Shown here: positions 27,488-37,247 of the stretch, in pieces
Layout: every line of letters begins with the position of its first letter
Position numbering within the stretch: the stretch's first letter is position 1
Source of the DNA: an uncultured Saprospiraceae bacterium
Lineage (GTDB): Bacteria; Bacteroidota; Bacteroidia; Chitinophagales; Saprospiraceae
Assembly: GCA_937923465.1 (NCBI GenBank)
Contig: CALDUB010000394.1
Coordinates: 1-48,379 of the forward strand
Reading direction: 5' to 3'
DNA length: 48,379 nt
Notes under the pieces: generated by a model
What the model was told of the DNA's origin: nothing
Seen by the model: the letters and a program-made list of their open reading frames with translations, nothing else
The model's database searches: none
Position numbers and translations under genes: made by a program

Positions 27488-28324
27488 TTATTTACGAGAT
27501 TTCGTTTTACGCTTCGTAATGATAAGCTGCGTAGAGTGCTTCTTGACGTTACGAGTCTTTTGACCTTTCGCCATGATACCCGTGCGTGAACGCGGGTGAC
27601 CACCAGACGCTCTACCTTCACCACCACCCATTGGGTGATCGACAGGGTTCATGGCTACACCACGAACGCGAGGACGCTTACCTAACCAACGACTACGACC
27701 AGCTTTACCAACTACTTGTAATCCATGATCAGGATTAGATGTAGTTCCCATTACTGCACGACAAGTCAACAATACACGACGAACTTCACCAGAAGGCAAC
27801 TTTACAGCTGCATATCTTCCTTCACGTCCCATTAAAGTACCATAAGTACCTGCACTACGCGCTAATTGTGCACCACGTCCTGGTGTCAATTCGATTGCGT
27901 GAATTTGAGAACCTAAAGGAACTTCTGATAAATAAAGACAGTTACCAGATACTGGTTCTGCTCCTTTACCACTGACGATTTTTTGACCGACAGTAATTCC
28001 GTTTGGTGCAATGATATAACGCTTCTCACCATCGGCATACGCTAATAAAGCGATGTATGCTGTACGGTTTGGGTCATACTCAATGGTTTTCACCGTTGCA
28101 GGAATTCCCTCTTTGTCGCGTTTAAAATCAATTACACGGTAGCGACGCTTGTGTCCGCCACCAATGTTACGACGTGTCATCTTACCGTCGTGGTTACGCC
28201 CACCTGAGCTGCTGATTTTTCTCAACAAGCTCTTTTCAGGCTTATCCGTAGTTACTTCTGCAAACGTATTCGCAACGCGCGTACGTGTACCAGGAGTAAC
28301 TGGATTAAATTTTCTTACCGGCAT
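27488..28324 (-). CDS. rplB: 50S ribosomal protein L2
   Basis: L2 is essential for joining of subunits and for peptidyl transferase activity. The 278 residues start [20 protein letters not shown] and contain [20 protein letters not shown] and the C-terminal loop [20 protein letters not shown] (about residues 225-244). The loop has HPMGGG where E. coli has HPHGGG; the rest matches the family. Length is normal. It follows rplW by 138 nt. Confidence 0.98.
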   Translation of the reverse strand: MPVRKFNPVTPGTRTRVANTFAEVTTDKPEKSLLRKISSSGGRNHDGKMTRRNIGGGHKRRYRVIDFKRDKEGIPATVKTIEYDPNRTAYIALLAYADGEKRYIIAPNGITVGQKIVSGKGAEPVSGNCLYLSEVPLGSQIHAIELTPGRGAQLARSAGTYGTLMGREGRYAAVKLPSGEVRRVLLTCRAVMGTTSNPDHGLQVVGKAGRSRWLGKRPRVRGVAMNPVDHPMGGGEGRASGGHPRSRTGIMAKGQKTRNVKKHSTQLIITKRKTKSRK

Positions 28325-28462
28325 CTTTAGAAGATTTTGGCCCAGAGACTATACTTTATGGAACTAAGTTCCGCAGTCTTCGGTTAAATTATTGTTGGAC
28401 AGTTCCAAAAGGATTAATCCCTTTTTTCCTGTCTTAACTTTTTTGTAGGAAACGAAAGTTTC

Positions 28463-28759
28463 TTACTGCTCGCCGAAGAAATCAATTTCTTCGCCGTCTG
28501 CTAAGGTAATGATAGCTTTTTTGTAACCGCTAACTGAACCTTTGAGAATACCACTACGCGTAGAGCGAGATTTCGCTTTCGCTGGCATAATCATCGTGTT
28601 CACACGACTTACTTTAACTCCATACATCTTACTGATAGCCTTACCAATTTCGATTTTGTTGGCTTTCTTGTTCACTACGAATACGTACTGAGACAATTTT
28701 TCCGTAAGGATGTCGGTTTTTTCAGTTACCAACGGCTTAACTAAAATTTGCTTTGCCAT
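28463..28759 (-). CDS. rplW: 50S ribosomal protein L23
   Basis: L23 lies at the tunnel exit and is the docking site for trigger factor and SRP. The 98 residues begin MAKQILVKPLVTEKTDILTE and contain VFVVNKKANKIEIGKAISKM, then a basic loop with KAKSRSTRSG. The usual acidic docking patch near the loop is only partly visible. Length is standard. It follows rplD by 43 nt. Confidence 0.97.
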   Translation of the reverse strand: MAKQILVKPLVTEKTDILTEKLSQYVFVVNKKANKIEIGKAISKMYGVKVSRVNTMIMPAKAKSRSTRSGILKGSVSGYKKAIITLADGEEIDFFGEQ

Positions 28760-28802
28760 TTTTATTTATTTTTCATGTTAAGTGCCTATAATAGACAATC
28801 AA

Positions 28803-29429
28803 CTATGCAAAAGTTTCTTTGATTTGCTCGATGCTGCTTTCAGAAAGGATAAGCGTACCTGAATTCATCACTGCGTAAGTGTGTAAGTCAGATGCGTAAG
28901 TTACTTTCGATGTCGCTAAATTGCGACCAGACAACATGATTTCCTTATCATAACCGCCAGTTACTAGTACTGATTTCTTAGTACCTGTATTTAATGCGCT
29001 AATGATACCACCCAATTGCTTAGTCTTTGGTGCATCGAAAGAAAAATCTTCCACGACTACCACCTGACCTGCTGCTAACTTAGATGAGAAAGCTGATTTA
29101 CGAGCTAAACGCGCTACTTTCTTGTTCAACTTTTGGTTGTAACTACGAGGACGAGGACCGAATACACGACCACCACCACGGAAAATAGGAGATTTAATAC
29201 TACCCGCACGAGCTGTACCCGTACCCTTTTGGCGTTTAATCTTACGCGTAGAACCAGCGATTTCGCCACGTTCTTTAGCTTTGTGCGTTCCTTGACGTTT
29301 GTTCGCCAAGTGCGCTTTTACTGCCAACCACACTGCGTGCTCGTTTGGCTCAATGCCGAAAATATCATCCGGCAAATCTACTGATTTGCCTGTCTTTTCG
29401 CCCTGAATATTGAATACTTCAAGTTTCAT
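28803..29429 (-). CDS. rplD: 50S ribosomal protein L4
   Basis: L4 extends a loop into the exit tunnel and, in E. coli, represses its own S10 operon. The 208 residues contain the tunnel loop KRQKGTGTARAGSIKSPIFR (about residues 64-83) followed by GGGRVFGPRPRSYNQKLNKK, and a normal C-terminal globular part ending with SESSIEQIKETFA. It follows rplC by 49 nt. Whether L4 represses this operon is not shown by the sequence. Confidence 0.98.
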   Translation of the reverse strand: MKLEVFNIQGEKTGKSVDLPDDIFGIEPNEHAVWLAVKAHLANKRQGTHKAKERGEIAGSTRKIKRQKGTGTARAGSIKSPIFRGGGRVFGPRPRSYNQKLNKKVARLARKSAFSSKLAAGQVVVVEDFSFDAPKTKQLGGIISALNTGTKKSVLVTGGYDKEIMLSGRNLATSKVTYASDLHTYAVMNSGTLILSESSIEQIKETFA

Positions 29430-29478
29430 ATTATCAGAGATTTAATGTGTAGAAAAAAACGAATTTTTCCGACACTGA

Positions 29479-30102
29479 TTACTTTTCAAGAATTACGAAT
29501 GCTCCTTTATGACCAGGAATTGCACCTTTGACCAAGATTAGGTTCTTTTCAGGATATACCTTCAATACTTCTAAACCTTTGACCTTGACGCGCGTTCCGC
29601 CCATACGTCCTGCCATGCGCATTCCTTTGAATACTTTGGCTGGATAAGAAGCGGCACCGATAGAACCCGGTGCACGTTGACGGTTGTGCTGACCGTGAGT
29701 AGCATCATTTACACCACGAAAATTGTGGCGTTTTACTACCCCTTGAAAGCCTTTACCTTTCGTAACTCCGACTGCAGCACACATATCTCCTTCTGCGAAT
29801 ATCTCATCAACCGTGATGATGTCTCCTAGAGATTTGTCAAGTGCGTCAAAATCACGGAACTCAACTACCTTACGTTTAGGTGTCGTCTTCGCTACTGCGA
29901 AGTGACCTAACATTTGGTTAGATGTGTTCTTTTCTTTGGCTTCACTAAAACCGACTTGGATAGCTGAATAGCCATCTGTATCATCAGTCTTTACTTGCGT
30001 GACAACGCAGGGACCTGCTTCAACGACTGTACAAGCAACATTACGTCCTTGCGCGTCGAAAATGGAGGTCATTCCGATTTTCTTTCCGATTATACCGTTC
30101 AC
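29479..30102 (-). CDS. rplC: 50S ribosomal protein L3
   Basis: L3 is one of the first proteins to bind 23S rRNA, and its long loop reaches the peptidyl transferase centre. The 207 residues begin [20 protein letters not shown] and contain the conserved [34 protein letters not shown] and [18 protein letters not shown]. The glutamine in [14 protein letters not shown] corresponds to the site that is methylated in E. coli. It lies 395 nt after rpsJ, a long gap for this gene pair. Confidence 0.98.
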   Translation of the reverse strand: MNGIIGKKIGMTSIFDAQGRNVACTVVEAGPCVVTQVKTDDTDGYSAIQVGFSEAKEKNTSNQMLGHFAVAKTTPKRKVVEFRDFDALDKSLGDIITVDEIFAEGDMCAAVGVTKGKGFQGVVKRHNFRGVNDATHGQHNRQRAPGSIGAASYPAKVFKGMRMAGRMGGTRVKVKGLEVLKVYPEKNLILVKGAIPGHKGAFVILEK

Positions 30103-30497
30103 GATAAAATCTTTTTAAGAAAAATGTTTCGACAATGTTTTTAAATATGAAATATAAAGTATGAAATATAAATATTTCTGCTTCTGCAAATCCTATTTGA
30201 AAAACGAGGTGCAACCCTTTTTTGTCAAAATAACCCGTTCTTATAATAAATGTGAGATACACGCTTCGTGTGGAAAAGAATATGATGAGCGTGCTTAAGG
30301 AATATGCAATACGTAACGGTCTTGCATGAAACGATAAAGGATTATCGTTTACCCTAAACAACGAACAGCGGAATCTTTCCTGAGAAGGCAACCCACAAAC
30401 GGGCATTCATTCTTCGTTATTCAATATAAATGAGATGTCAATTTTAATTTCTGATTTTAAGAACTCTATCTTAGCTTCAGAAAACTGCCACCTTTTA
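30103..30497. other. 395-nt spacer between rpsJ and rplC
   Basis: No gene is supported. One clear hairpin lies at 30329-30350 (aaacgata with tatcgttt, 8 bp, 6-nt loop). No TAnnTTTG box was found. rpsJ and rplC are normally close, so a 395-nt untranslated stretch inside the operon suggests a leader-like regulatory function, which cannot be identified from sequence alone. Confidence 0.5.
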
Positions 30498-30806
30498 TTA
30501 TGTCAACTTCACTTGGATATCTACACCTGAAGGCAATTCTAACTTAGAAAGCGCATCAACCGTCTTTTGAGTCGGTGTGTAAATTTCAATCAAGCGTTTG
30601 TGCGTACGCAATTGAAATTGCTCGCGAGACTTTTTATTGACGTGCGGTGAACGCAAGACTGTAAAAATCTCCTTTTTCGTCGGCAGAGGAATCGGACCAG
30701 TTACTACTGCCCCGCTGTTCCGTACTGTCTTCACAATCTTCTCCGTAGACTTATCGACCAAGTTGTGGTCGTAGCTGCGAAGCTTGATGCGGATTTTTTG
30801 ATTCAT
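30498..30806 (-). CDS. rpsJ: 30S ribosomal protein S10
   Basis: S10 is part of the small-subunit head and also joins transcription antitermination complexes as NusE. The 102 residues begin [20 protein letters not shown] and contain [20 protein letters not shown], where the exposed loop (about residues 48-60) carries the conserved [17 protein letters not shown]. Length is standard. It is the first gene of the S10-spc cluster and has a good promoter at 30854-30884. Confidence 0.99.
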   Translation of the reverse strand: MNQKIRIKLRSYDHNLVDKSTEKIVKTVRNSGAVVTGPIPLPTKKEIFTVLRSPHVNKKSREQFQLRTHKRLIEIYTPTQKTVDALSKLELPSGVDIQVKLT

Positions 30807-30853
30807 ACCTATAATTGTTATGAAATTAAAACTTAGTTTTTTCTTTCGGAGCG

Positions 30854-30884
30854 CAAAGGTATACTATACGTTTGGAATATCAAA
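30854..30884 (-). promoter_or_regulatory. Promoter of the S10-spc cluster
   Basis: On the minus strand TTTG (30881-30884) and the -7 box TACCTTTG (30854-30861) are separated by 19 nt counted from TTG, an excellent match to the Bacteroidota consensus. Transcription would start about 40 nt before the rpsJ start codon. Confidence 0.85.
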
Positions 30885-30979
30885 GCGTTATTTGATTTTA
30901 TTTTAAATTTGTTTTAAGATTTGAAGCAAAAGATTTTTCTTTTCAAGAAAGATATCAATACTCTTCACAAACAAACCAA

Positions 30980-31016
30980 AAAAAGTGCTTCCACTAAACA
31001 AGAGGAAGCACTTTTT
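30980..31016 (-). terminator. Terminator of the T9SS thioredoxin-like gene
   Basis: A perfect 13-bp stem (aaaaagtgcttcc, 30980-30992, with ggaagcacttttt, 31004-31016) has an 11-nt loop, and the minus strand continues with a seven-T run. It lies 27 nt past the stop at 31044 and separates this gene from the S10 promoter. Confidence 0.9.
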
Positions 31017-31043
31017 CACAAGAATAATAAGTAAGAAAAATAC

Positions 31044-32507
31044 TTACTTTTCAACTACAAACTTAACTGTCTCTACGCCTTCAGTACTACTAAGGTTTAC
31101 AAAATAAACGCCATTAGTATAATTAGAAACATCAAGACTAAATTGATTAAGTCCAGCAGAAAAATCTTGGTTAAGAATTTCCATTTTTTGTCCTATAACA
31201 TTATAAACGGTAACGTCCATAGAAATAGCTGTTGCTAAAGATAAAGAAACGTTTACTATGTCAGATGCAGGATTCGGAGATATAGAAATGTTTGAAACAT
31301 TATCTAAGTCACTAACAGCAGTCGATTGAGATGTTATAAACAAAGATTTTAGTTGACTGTATTCAGTAGAACCATCATAGCTAAAAGCGACGTTACCCAA
31401 ATCATCTGTAATAACGAAAGTCCCGTCAACATCACAATCTTCGTATTGAGAGCCATTCATTCCGTCACCATTAAAGTCTCTCAAAACGACTTCGTAGCAA
31501 GTGTTTTCAGCTAAGCTTATTGTCTCGACATATTCTGTTTCGGACGCATAACCACCTCCTTGTACCTGAATACTTCCGTCAAGGTCTTTGATTTGATAAA
31601 TAACTTGTTCTCCCCAACAGTCTGTGTTTAAGGTAACTGTCAAGTTATTTGTCGCACTAGGTGTTTGACGTACAACTGTCGTACTATTATCACTTAACTC
31701 ATCATCTGCCATACCATTCGGCATAGAGATAGAAACTTCGACGGTATTCGTTTCCCCAGCCATAAAGGTAATTGGGTCAAGAGTAACTGTAGATTTTGCA
31801 AAAGTTGCTAAATCACCTGAAAAAGTATAAGTTTGAGGTGCAGAATCATTAATACTGTAAGTAACTTCCGCAGAACTTAAGTTATCATAACCGCCATTAG
31901 CAATTTTCACTATTGGAGCAAGTGTTGTTTCACCAGGGCAAAAACCAGAAGGAAGGTTAACTAATTCAATACCTACATTATTCAATCCTGTAGGTTGTAA
32001 GCAACTGTTAGCTGCTGCCATGTGTCCTCCAACAGAAGCTTGTCCAATTTCAACAACTGTTCTATCGGGGCAAATTGAATAAAGAGTTGGAAAGTAGTTT
32101 ATTTGGTAAGAAGATGCAATCTGAGAACTATTAATAATTGGATAAGGTGTTTCTGCTACCCAGTTTCCTAATGTGTTCCCTCCTGTACCGTATAGGTCAT
32201 CTATAGATGTTGATGCATCACCTTCTATAAAGAAGATAAATACTTCATTAGTTCCTTCTGGTCCATACTGTTCCCAGATATCTTCGAGAACTCCATTATT
32301 ATGATAAGACCAACATGGTGGACACCAAGTTGCCGAAATATCAAGAATAACAGTCTTCTCTTCATTTAATAAATCATAAAGATTGTACTCGATACCATTA
32401 ATGTCTGTAGCAGTAAAGTCTGGAGCAATACTACCGTCTGTCATTTGAGCTTGTGCGTTAAATGATAGAACAAGAAATAATACTAAAAATGTAAATATTT
32501 TTTTCAT
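31044..32507 (-). CDS. Secreted thioredoxin-fold protein with T9SS sorting domain
   Basis: I place the start at 32507, which gives 487 residues beginning with a clear signal peptide (MKKIFTFLVLF, ending NAQAQ at about residue 21). An ATG 60 nt upstream would add 20 residues before the signal peptide. A thioredoxin/AhpC-TSA-like domain carries the redox motif WCPPC at residues 61-65 (ISATWCPPCWSYHN). The middle part has beta-sandwich segments like those of Omp28-type proteins. The last 77 residues form a type A T9SS sorting domain (ISPNPASDIVNVSL, then YNVIGQKM and NGVYFVNLSS). It would be exported to the surface or medium and may handle disulfides there. It sits alone between fusA and rpsJ, with its own terminator. 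Confidence 0.94.
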   Translation of the reverse strand: MKKIFTFLVLFLVLSFNAQAQMTDGSIAPDFTATDINGIEYNLYDLLNEEKTVILDISATWCPPCWSYHNNGVLEDIWEQYGPEGTNEVFIFFIEGDASTSIDDLYGTGGNTLGNWVAETPYPIINSSQIASSYQINYFPTLYSICPDRTVVEIGQASVGGHMAAANSCLQPTGLNNVGIELVNLPSGFCPGETTLAPIVKIANGGYDNLSSAEVTYSINDSAPQTYTFSGDLATFAKSTVTLDPITFMAGETNTVEVSISMPNGMADDELSDNSTTVVRQTPSATNNLTVTLNTDCWGEQVIYQIKDLDGSIQVQGGGYASETEYVETISLAENTCYEVVLRDFNGDGMNGSQYEDCDVDGTFVITDDLGNVAFSYDGSTEYSQLKSLFITSQSTAVSDLDNVSNISISPNPASDIVNVSLSLATAISMDVTVYNVIGQKMEILNQDFSAGLNQFSLDVSNYTNGVYFVNLSSTEGVETVKFVVEK

Positions 32508-32813
32508 GTTGATAATTTTGAAGTGATTTAAAATCAAAAATAAAGAAAAAAATAGGTTATTTTTCATTTTACAGAATATATAAGTGCAATTAGCTTTGTT
32601 CTGTTGTTCTTAAGACAAAGTAAATACCTCCTACTTTCAATAAGTAACATGAGATAAATAGATTCGGAATCTGAGTGGAGAGATTTTGTTCTCAGTTTGG
32701 GCTCCCGAGCAAAGCGTCGGGACAAGTTTTGAAAACCGCGTATACCGCGTTCCGAGCATCGGAAGCCTAGCTAAATAAAGATTTTCAAAGTATGAACGAA
32801 GTGGTGCGTAGCA

Positions 32814-32836
32814 AAAATGATTTAGCAAATCATTTT
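32814..32836. repeat. 10-bp hairpin in the fusA downstream spacer
   Basis: aaaatgattt and aaatcatttt pair perfectly around a 3-nt loop (agc). It lies next to a GC-rich stretch of unknown origin. It does not look like a terminator on either strand. Confidence 0.55.
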
Positions 32837-32942
32837 AACATAGTGAACCGCTTGAGGACGGATAAGTGAAAACAAAAAATCCTGTTCAGATTCTAAATCT
32901 ATTTTTTTCGCGTTACTAAGAAGCTATAGAAATCTAAACAAA

Positions 32943-32981
32943 AAAATCCCGACAAACACATAAAGTATTTGCCGGGATTTT
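32943..32981 (-). terminator. Terminator of fusA
   Basis: The stem aaaatcccg (32943-32951) with cgggatttt (32973-32981) is extended by caaa/tttg after one mismatch. The minus strand continues with a run of seven T. It lies 30 nt past the fusA stop and ends the str operon. Confidence 0.9.
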
Positions 32982-33010
32982 ATTTTATCCTAAAGCGGAA
33001 AGACTAAGTC

Positions 33011-35140
33011 TTATGATCCACTACTTGCTGCCTCAATTACTGCTTTCGCAACACCGTTTGGTGCAGGTGCATAGTGACTGAACTCCATAGAAGAGTTAGC
33101 ACGACCTGAAGTAATAGTACGCAAGTCAGTTACATAACCGAACATTTCTGCTAATGGTACATCAGCAGAGATTTGAACAGCTCCACCTGAACGTGGCTCT
33201 TGTCCTTTCGGCAATCCACGACGACGGTTTAAGTCACCGATTACAGAACCTGTATATTCTTCTGGAGTAACAATCTCCAATTTCATGATAGGCTCCATTA
33301 ATTGTGGCTTACAACGTGGTGCAGCGGCTCTAAAGCCCTCTTTTGCACACAATTCGAAGGCGATTGGCTTACTATCCACCGCGTGCATACCCCCGTCAAA
33401 AACGCGGACTTTCATGCTCTCGATGTTGTAACCTGCTAAAATACCGTTCTTCATCATTGATGTGAAACCGTCACGGATTGGTTTTTGATAGTTTTTATCA
33501 ATAGAACCACCTACGATACTCCACTCAAATTGTAACGATTCTTTACCATTCTTAAAGTCTTCGCTGTCTAAGAATTCTTGGTCGGCAGGACCTAATTCGA
33601 ATGACATATCTGCGAATAAACCAGAACCACCTGATTGCTTTTTCAAACGCTCACGGTGAGATACCATTTCATTCAATGCTTCTTTGTAAGATACTTGAGG
33701 TGCACCTTGAGTACATTCTACACCGAACTCACGCTTGAGACGGTCTAAGATGATTTCCAAGTGTAACTCACCCATACCACTAATTACGGTTTGGTTTGTA
33801 TCTTCATCGTATTTAACAGTGAAAGTTGGGTCCTCCTCAGCTAATTTAGCTAAAGCCATACCTAACTTGTCCATGTCTTTTTGAGAGTTTGGCTCTACTG
33901 CAACACCGATTACCGGGTCAGGGAATACCATAGACTCTAATACGATTGGGTGACCTTGTTCGTAAATAGTATCACCTGTACGTAAATCTTTGAAACCTAC
34001 ACCTGCTGCGATATCTCCTGCTTCAACACCTGGAATAGCGTTTTGCTTGTTAGAGTGCATTTGGTATAGACGAGAGATACGCTCTTTTTTACCTGTACGT
34101 GCGTTGACGATGTAAGAACCTGCATCCAACTTACCTGAGTAAGTACGGAAGAATGCCAAACGACCTACGAATGGGTCAGTAGCAATCTTAAATACCAATG
34201 CTGTAAATGGTTCAGTTACATCTGCTTTACGGAAAACTTCTTCCTCTGTATCAGGGTTAGTACCGCTTACACCACCAATATCAACTGGTGAAGGTAAGTA
34301 AGCACATACTGCATCCAAAACGGCTTGTACACCTTTGTTTTTGAAGGCAGAACCACACATCATTGGAACGAATTTCGCGTCCATTACTGCTTGACGAACT
34401 GCTGCACGCATTTCTGCCTCAGTGATGCTGTCTGGGTCTTCGAAGAATTTCTCCATCAAAGTATCATCGTATTCAGCGACAACTTCCAACAACTTCTCTC
34501 TCCATTCAGCTACTGTGTCTACTAAATCTTCTGGAATTGGAATTTCTTTGTAAGTCATTCCCATATCGTCTTCATTCCATACGATAGCTTTGTTCAAGAT
34601 AAGATCAACTACACCTTTGAACGTTTCTTCTGCACCGATTGGCACTTGAAGAGGAATTGCAAGAGTTCCTAATTTCTCGTAAACGTCATTTACAACGTTG
34701 AAGAAATCAGCACCTGAACGGTCCATTTTGTTTACGAAACCGATACGTGGTACTTTATAGTTGTCTGCCAAGCGCCAGTTTGTCTCAGATTGAGGCTCAA
34801 CACCTGATACTGCACAAAACAAGAATACCAAACCATCTAATACACGTAAAGAACGGTTTACCTCTACTGTGAAATCAACGTGACCTGGAGTATCGATGAT
34901 GTTCATCGGATAGTTTTGGTCTTTCCACTTCCAGTTAGTTTTTGTTGCAGCAGATGTGATAGTGATACCACGCTCTTGCTCTTGTTCCATCCAGTCCATC
35001 GTGGCAGCGCCATCGTGAACTTCACCGATTTTGTGGCTCATACCTGTATAGTAGAGTACACGTTCAGTGGTAGTGGTTTTCCCTGCATCAATGTGTGCAG
35101 CGATACCGATATTACGAGTAAATTTTAAATCTGTTGCCAT
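33011..35140 (-). CDS. fusA: Elongation factor G
   Basis: EF-G is the GTPase that drives translocation on the ribosome. The 709 residues have all G motifs: the P-loop AHIDAGKT (15-22), the switch I region [11 protein letters not shown] (from 57), DTPGH (83-87, with the catalytic histidine 87) and NKMD (137-140). The tRNA-mimic domain IV and domain V follow, with [20 protein letters not shown] near the end. Length and order fit the fusA-type EF-G. It lies 322 nt after rpsG with heptad-repeat elements between, and ends at its own terminator, so it is the last gene of the str operon. Confidence 0.99.
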   Translation of the reverse strand: MATDLKFTRNIGIAAHIDAGKTTTTERVLYYTGMSHKIGEVHDGAATMDWMEQEQERGITITSAATKTNWKWKDQNYPMNIIDTPGHVDFTVEVNRSLRVLDGLVFLFCAVSGVEPQSETNWRLADNYKVPRIGFVNKMDRSGADFFNVVNDVYEKLGTLAIPLQVPIGAEETFKGVVDLILNKAIVWNEDDMGMTYKEIPIPEDLVDTVAEWREKLLEVVAEYDDTLMEKFFEDPDSITEAEMRAAVRQAVMDAKFVPMMCGSAFKNKGVQAVLDAVCAYLPSPVDIGGVSGTNPDTEEEVFRKADVTEPFTALVFKIATDPFVGRLAFFRTYSGKLDAGSYIVNARTGKKERISRLYQMHSNKQNAIPGVEAGDIAAGVGFKDLRTGDTIYEQGHPIVLESMVFPDPVIGVAVEPNSQKDMDKLGMALAKLAEEDPTFTVKYDEDTNQTVISGMGELHLEIILDRLKREFGVECTQGAPQVSYKEALNEMVSHRERLKKQSGGSGLFADMSFELGPADQEFLDSEDFKNGKESLQFEWSIVGGSIDKNYQKPIRDGFTSMMKNGILAGYNIESMKVRVFDGGMHAVDSKPIAFELCAKEGFRAAAPRCKPQLMEPIMKLEIVTPEEYTGSVIGDLNRRRGLPKGQEPRSGGAVQISADVPLAEMFGYVTDLRTITSGRANSSMEFSHYAPAPNGVAKAVIEAASSGS

Positions 35141-35462
35141 AATAACTTCTCGGTAGAGATTTTAATCGTTATTGGAAATAGATTTTAGATGTTAGATTTT
35201 AGACGATAGACTTTAATAATGGAAAAAATCAAGTGAATCTTAATTCATTGATTTTGAAGAAATGAATGTGATTACACTTTCAGTTTCCATGATTTACTTA
35301 AAATCTGTTGTCTGACATTCTCTTAGCTAAAATCCAAATCGGGAAATATATATGAACATGGTTTGGCAGTTCGTTTCGTTGGTTATGTTAAGATGTTGAT
35401 GTTAGACTATAGAATTTAAACTGTATCAGTCTAATGTCTAAAGTCTAACATCTAATATCTTA
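35141..35462. other. 322-nt spacer between rpsG and fusA
   Basis: There is no gene. Heptad TTAGANN-type words lie near fusA (about 35181-35212) and their complements near the rpsG stop (about 35429-35460). These could pair over a distance on the transcript. No TAnnTTTG promoter was found, so fusA is probably read through from rpsL and rpsG. Confidence 0.6.
35181..35460. repeat. Split heptad TCTAANN element flanking the rpsG-fusA spacer
   Basis: The left part reads gattttagatgttagatttt (35181-35200) and continues tagac. The right part (35429-35460) reads agtctaatgtctaaagtc and continues taacatctaatatct. Both have a 7-base rhythm and are complementary in register, but about 220 nt lie between them. 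It is the fourth member of the family in translation operons. Confidence 0.65.
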
Positions 35463-35930
35463 CTAAACGCGGAAGTGAGCGAATGCACGGTTAGATTCAG
35501 CCATTTTGTGCGTATCTTCTTTACGCTTCACAGCTGCACCTTCACCTTTTGAAGCTGCTATCAATTCTGCTGCCATCTTTTCAGCCATACCTTTACCGCT
35601 GCGTTGACGTGCAAATTTGATAATCCACTTCATTCCGATAGAAATCTTACGCTTAGCGCGGATTTCAGTTGGAATTTGGAAAGTAGCACCACCTACACGG
35701 CGAGAACGTACTTCCACTTGAGGCATTGCGTTATTTAAAGCTTTTTTCCACACTTGGTGTGGGTCTAGCTTTGTACGCTCTTGAATTTTGTCGCACGCAT
35801 CGTAAAAGATAGTGAAAGCAGCAGATTTTTTACCACTGTACATCATCATGTTTACGAAAGTCGTGACCAAAGTGTCGCCGAAGCGAGGGTCCGGGGCAAT
35901 AATCCGCGGTTTTGGTTTTCTTTTCCTCAT
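35463..35930 (-). CDS. rpsG: 30S ribosomal protein S7
   Basis: S7 starts assembly of the small-subunit head and lies at the E site. The 155 residues begin [20 protein letters not shown] and contain [20 protein letters not shown] and the beta-hairpin [20 protein letters not shown]. Length is standard. It follows rpsL by 168 nt. Confidence 0.98.
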   Translation of the reverse strand: MRKRKPKPRIIAPDPRFGDTLVTTFVNMMMYSGKKSAAFTIFYDACDKIQERTKLDPHQVWKKALNNAMPQVEVRSRRVGGATFQIPTEIRAKRKISIGMKWIIKFARQRSGKGMAEKMAAELIAASKGEGAAVKRKEDTHKMAESNRAFAHFRV

Positions 35931-36098
35931 CTTGGTTGATTTGTACGGAATAAATCCCGTAAAGTTCTTTGTTTCAGAAAGCGGTCAGCAGAATTCTACT
36001 GACTTAACTGTTTTCTTACTGGTCACACCTTTGTATCTTCAATGTCAAACTACAACCGTAATCCTACTTAGACATTTACTAAAGGCTGTGAATAAAAA

Positions 36099-36473
36099 TT
36101 ACTTCTTAGGACGCTTAGTACCATACTTGGAACGAGATTGGCGACGGTCACTAACTCCTGCGGTATCTAATGCACCACGAACGATAGTATAACGAACACC
36201 AGGTAAGTCTTTTACACGACCTCCACGTACCAATACGATTGAGTGCTCCTGCAAGTTGTGTCCCTCACCCGGGATGTAGCAGATAACCTCTAGACCGTTG
36301 GTCAAGCGTACTTTAGCAACTTTACGTAAGGCAGAGTTAGGCTTCTTCGGCGTAGTTGTATATACACGAGTACATACTCCACGGCGCTGAGGACAAGCTT
36401 CCAATGCACGAGATTTTGACTTCTCGACAATCTTCTTTCTTCCCTTACGTACCAGCTGATTAATAGTAGGCAT
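36099..36473 (-). CDS. rpsL: 30S ribosomal protein S12
   Basis: S12 controls decoding accuracy and is the target of streptomycin resistance mutations. The 124 residues begin [20 protein letters not shown] and contain [20 protein letters not shown] and the loop [19 protein letters not shown]. Lysines 43 and 88, where classic resistance substitutions occur, are both the wild-type lysine. It is the first gene of the str operon rpsL-rpsG-fusA and has a promoter at 36590-36620. Confidence 0.99.
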   Translation of the reverse strand: MPTINQLVRKGRKKIVEKSKSRALEACPQRRGVCTRVYTTTPKKPNSALRKVAKVRLTNGLEVICYIPGEGHNLQEHSIVLVRGGRVKDLPGVRYTIVRGALDTAGVSDRRQSRSKYGTKRPKK

Positions 36474-37247
36474 AAATGAAAATTTCTTGATTAATTTCTA
36501 ATTGAGGATTTAACTCCCCTTTTCTATAATTGCTTCTGATTTTTGCTATATATTTCAGGTGAAAGATATGGCTATTTCATAAGCGGCTGCAAAGGTACGC
36601 TTTTTTATTGAATTGGCAAAGATAATTATGGGGATTCTTAGATGTGTTGATAAGAGTAAAAAATATGCTCTTTTAGCAGCGAATATTTTGTTGATTCAAA
36701 TGCCTATTTTCAAACAAACCAGGTATTCATTATAAAAACACCCTCTTTTGTATGGTTTGATATATTATTTATGCGTTGATTAGGAATATTATTTGGCAGA
36801 ATTATTACAAATGTGTGTAACAAAATACTTATCCGACAGAACGATTGCCTCTTTTATTCTAACAAAAGATATAATAACTAACTCTTCCGAACTCGGTAAT
36901 ATAAATAATTGAGAATTATTAATAACTTAGGTGGGTCTTCTCAAGAGATGATTGTCTTTATATGGGATACCCCTCTTACTAATTCTCTACAATCTTAGGG
37001 GCAGTTTGAGTTTAAGTATTTTGGTTCTTTGACAAATCCCCCCGTTGCACGGGACAAGTTAAGAGAGAATATTTTTCGTTTATTTTGGCTTTTAAAACCG
37101 CCAATACCCTGCGGTCTTTACCCAGATGATTATCGGGGTAAAAAGTGAAAATAGGCGAAAAATTGTCCTCATATAGGGATTTAGTCAAACTCAAACAGCC
37201 TCTTAAGCTACTAAATTTATTCTCATAATTTTCAAACATTCAATAAA
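36474..37247. other. 774-nt region between the divergent rpsL and YHYH genes
   Basis: The left part holds the rpsL promoter and leader. From about 36630 to 37010 the sequence is AT-rich with no recognisable feature. Between about 37020 and 37160 there are inverted and GC-richer words (for example acgggacaagtt and accgccaataccctgcggtc) that vaguely resemble the stretch at 32700-32760. No gene or clear plus-strand promoter was recognised. Confidence 0.5.
36590..36620 (-). promoter_or_regulatory. Promoter of the str operon
   Basis: On the minus strand TTTG (36617-36620) and the -7 box TACCTTTG (36590-36597) lie 19 nt apart counted from TTG. The arrangement is the same as in the rpsJ promoter. 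The start of transcription would be about 110 nt before the rpsL start codon. Confidence 0.85.

Larger units (their letters stand above)
32508..33010. other. Spacer between fusA and the T9SS thioredoxin-like gene
   Basis: No convincing gene is present. The left part (32508-32640) is the leader of the thioredoxin-like gene. Positions about 32690-32840 are richer in GC than their surroundings and contain several small inverted repeats, for example cccgagcaaagcgtcggg, and aaaatgattt with aaatcatttt (32814-32836, 10 bp). The fusA terminator is at 32943-32981. Confidence 0.5.

Noticed and set aside
30041-30406. A 121-residue minus-strand frame between rpsJ and rplC
   Set aside because: It overlaps the start of rplC in another frame, has no family resemblance and an odd composition; read as a chance frame in a spacer.
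32637-32828. A 63-residue minus-strand frame in the fusA downstream spacer
   Set aside because: It coincides with a GC-richer stretch full of small inverted repeats and has no protein-like features.
37012-37239. A 75-residue minus-strand frame upstream of the YHYH gene
   Set aside because: No signal, no family resemblance, and it overlaps the expected leader of the YHYH gene.
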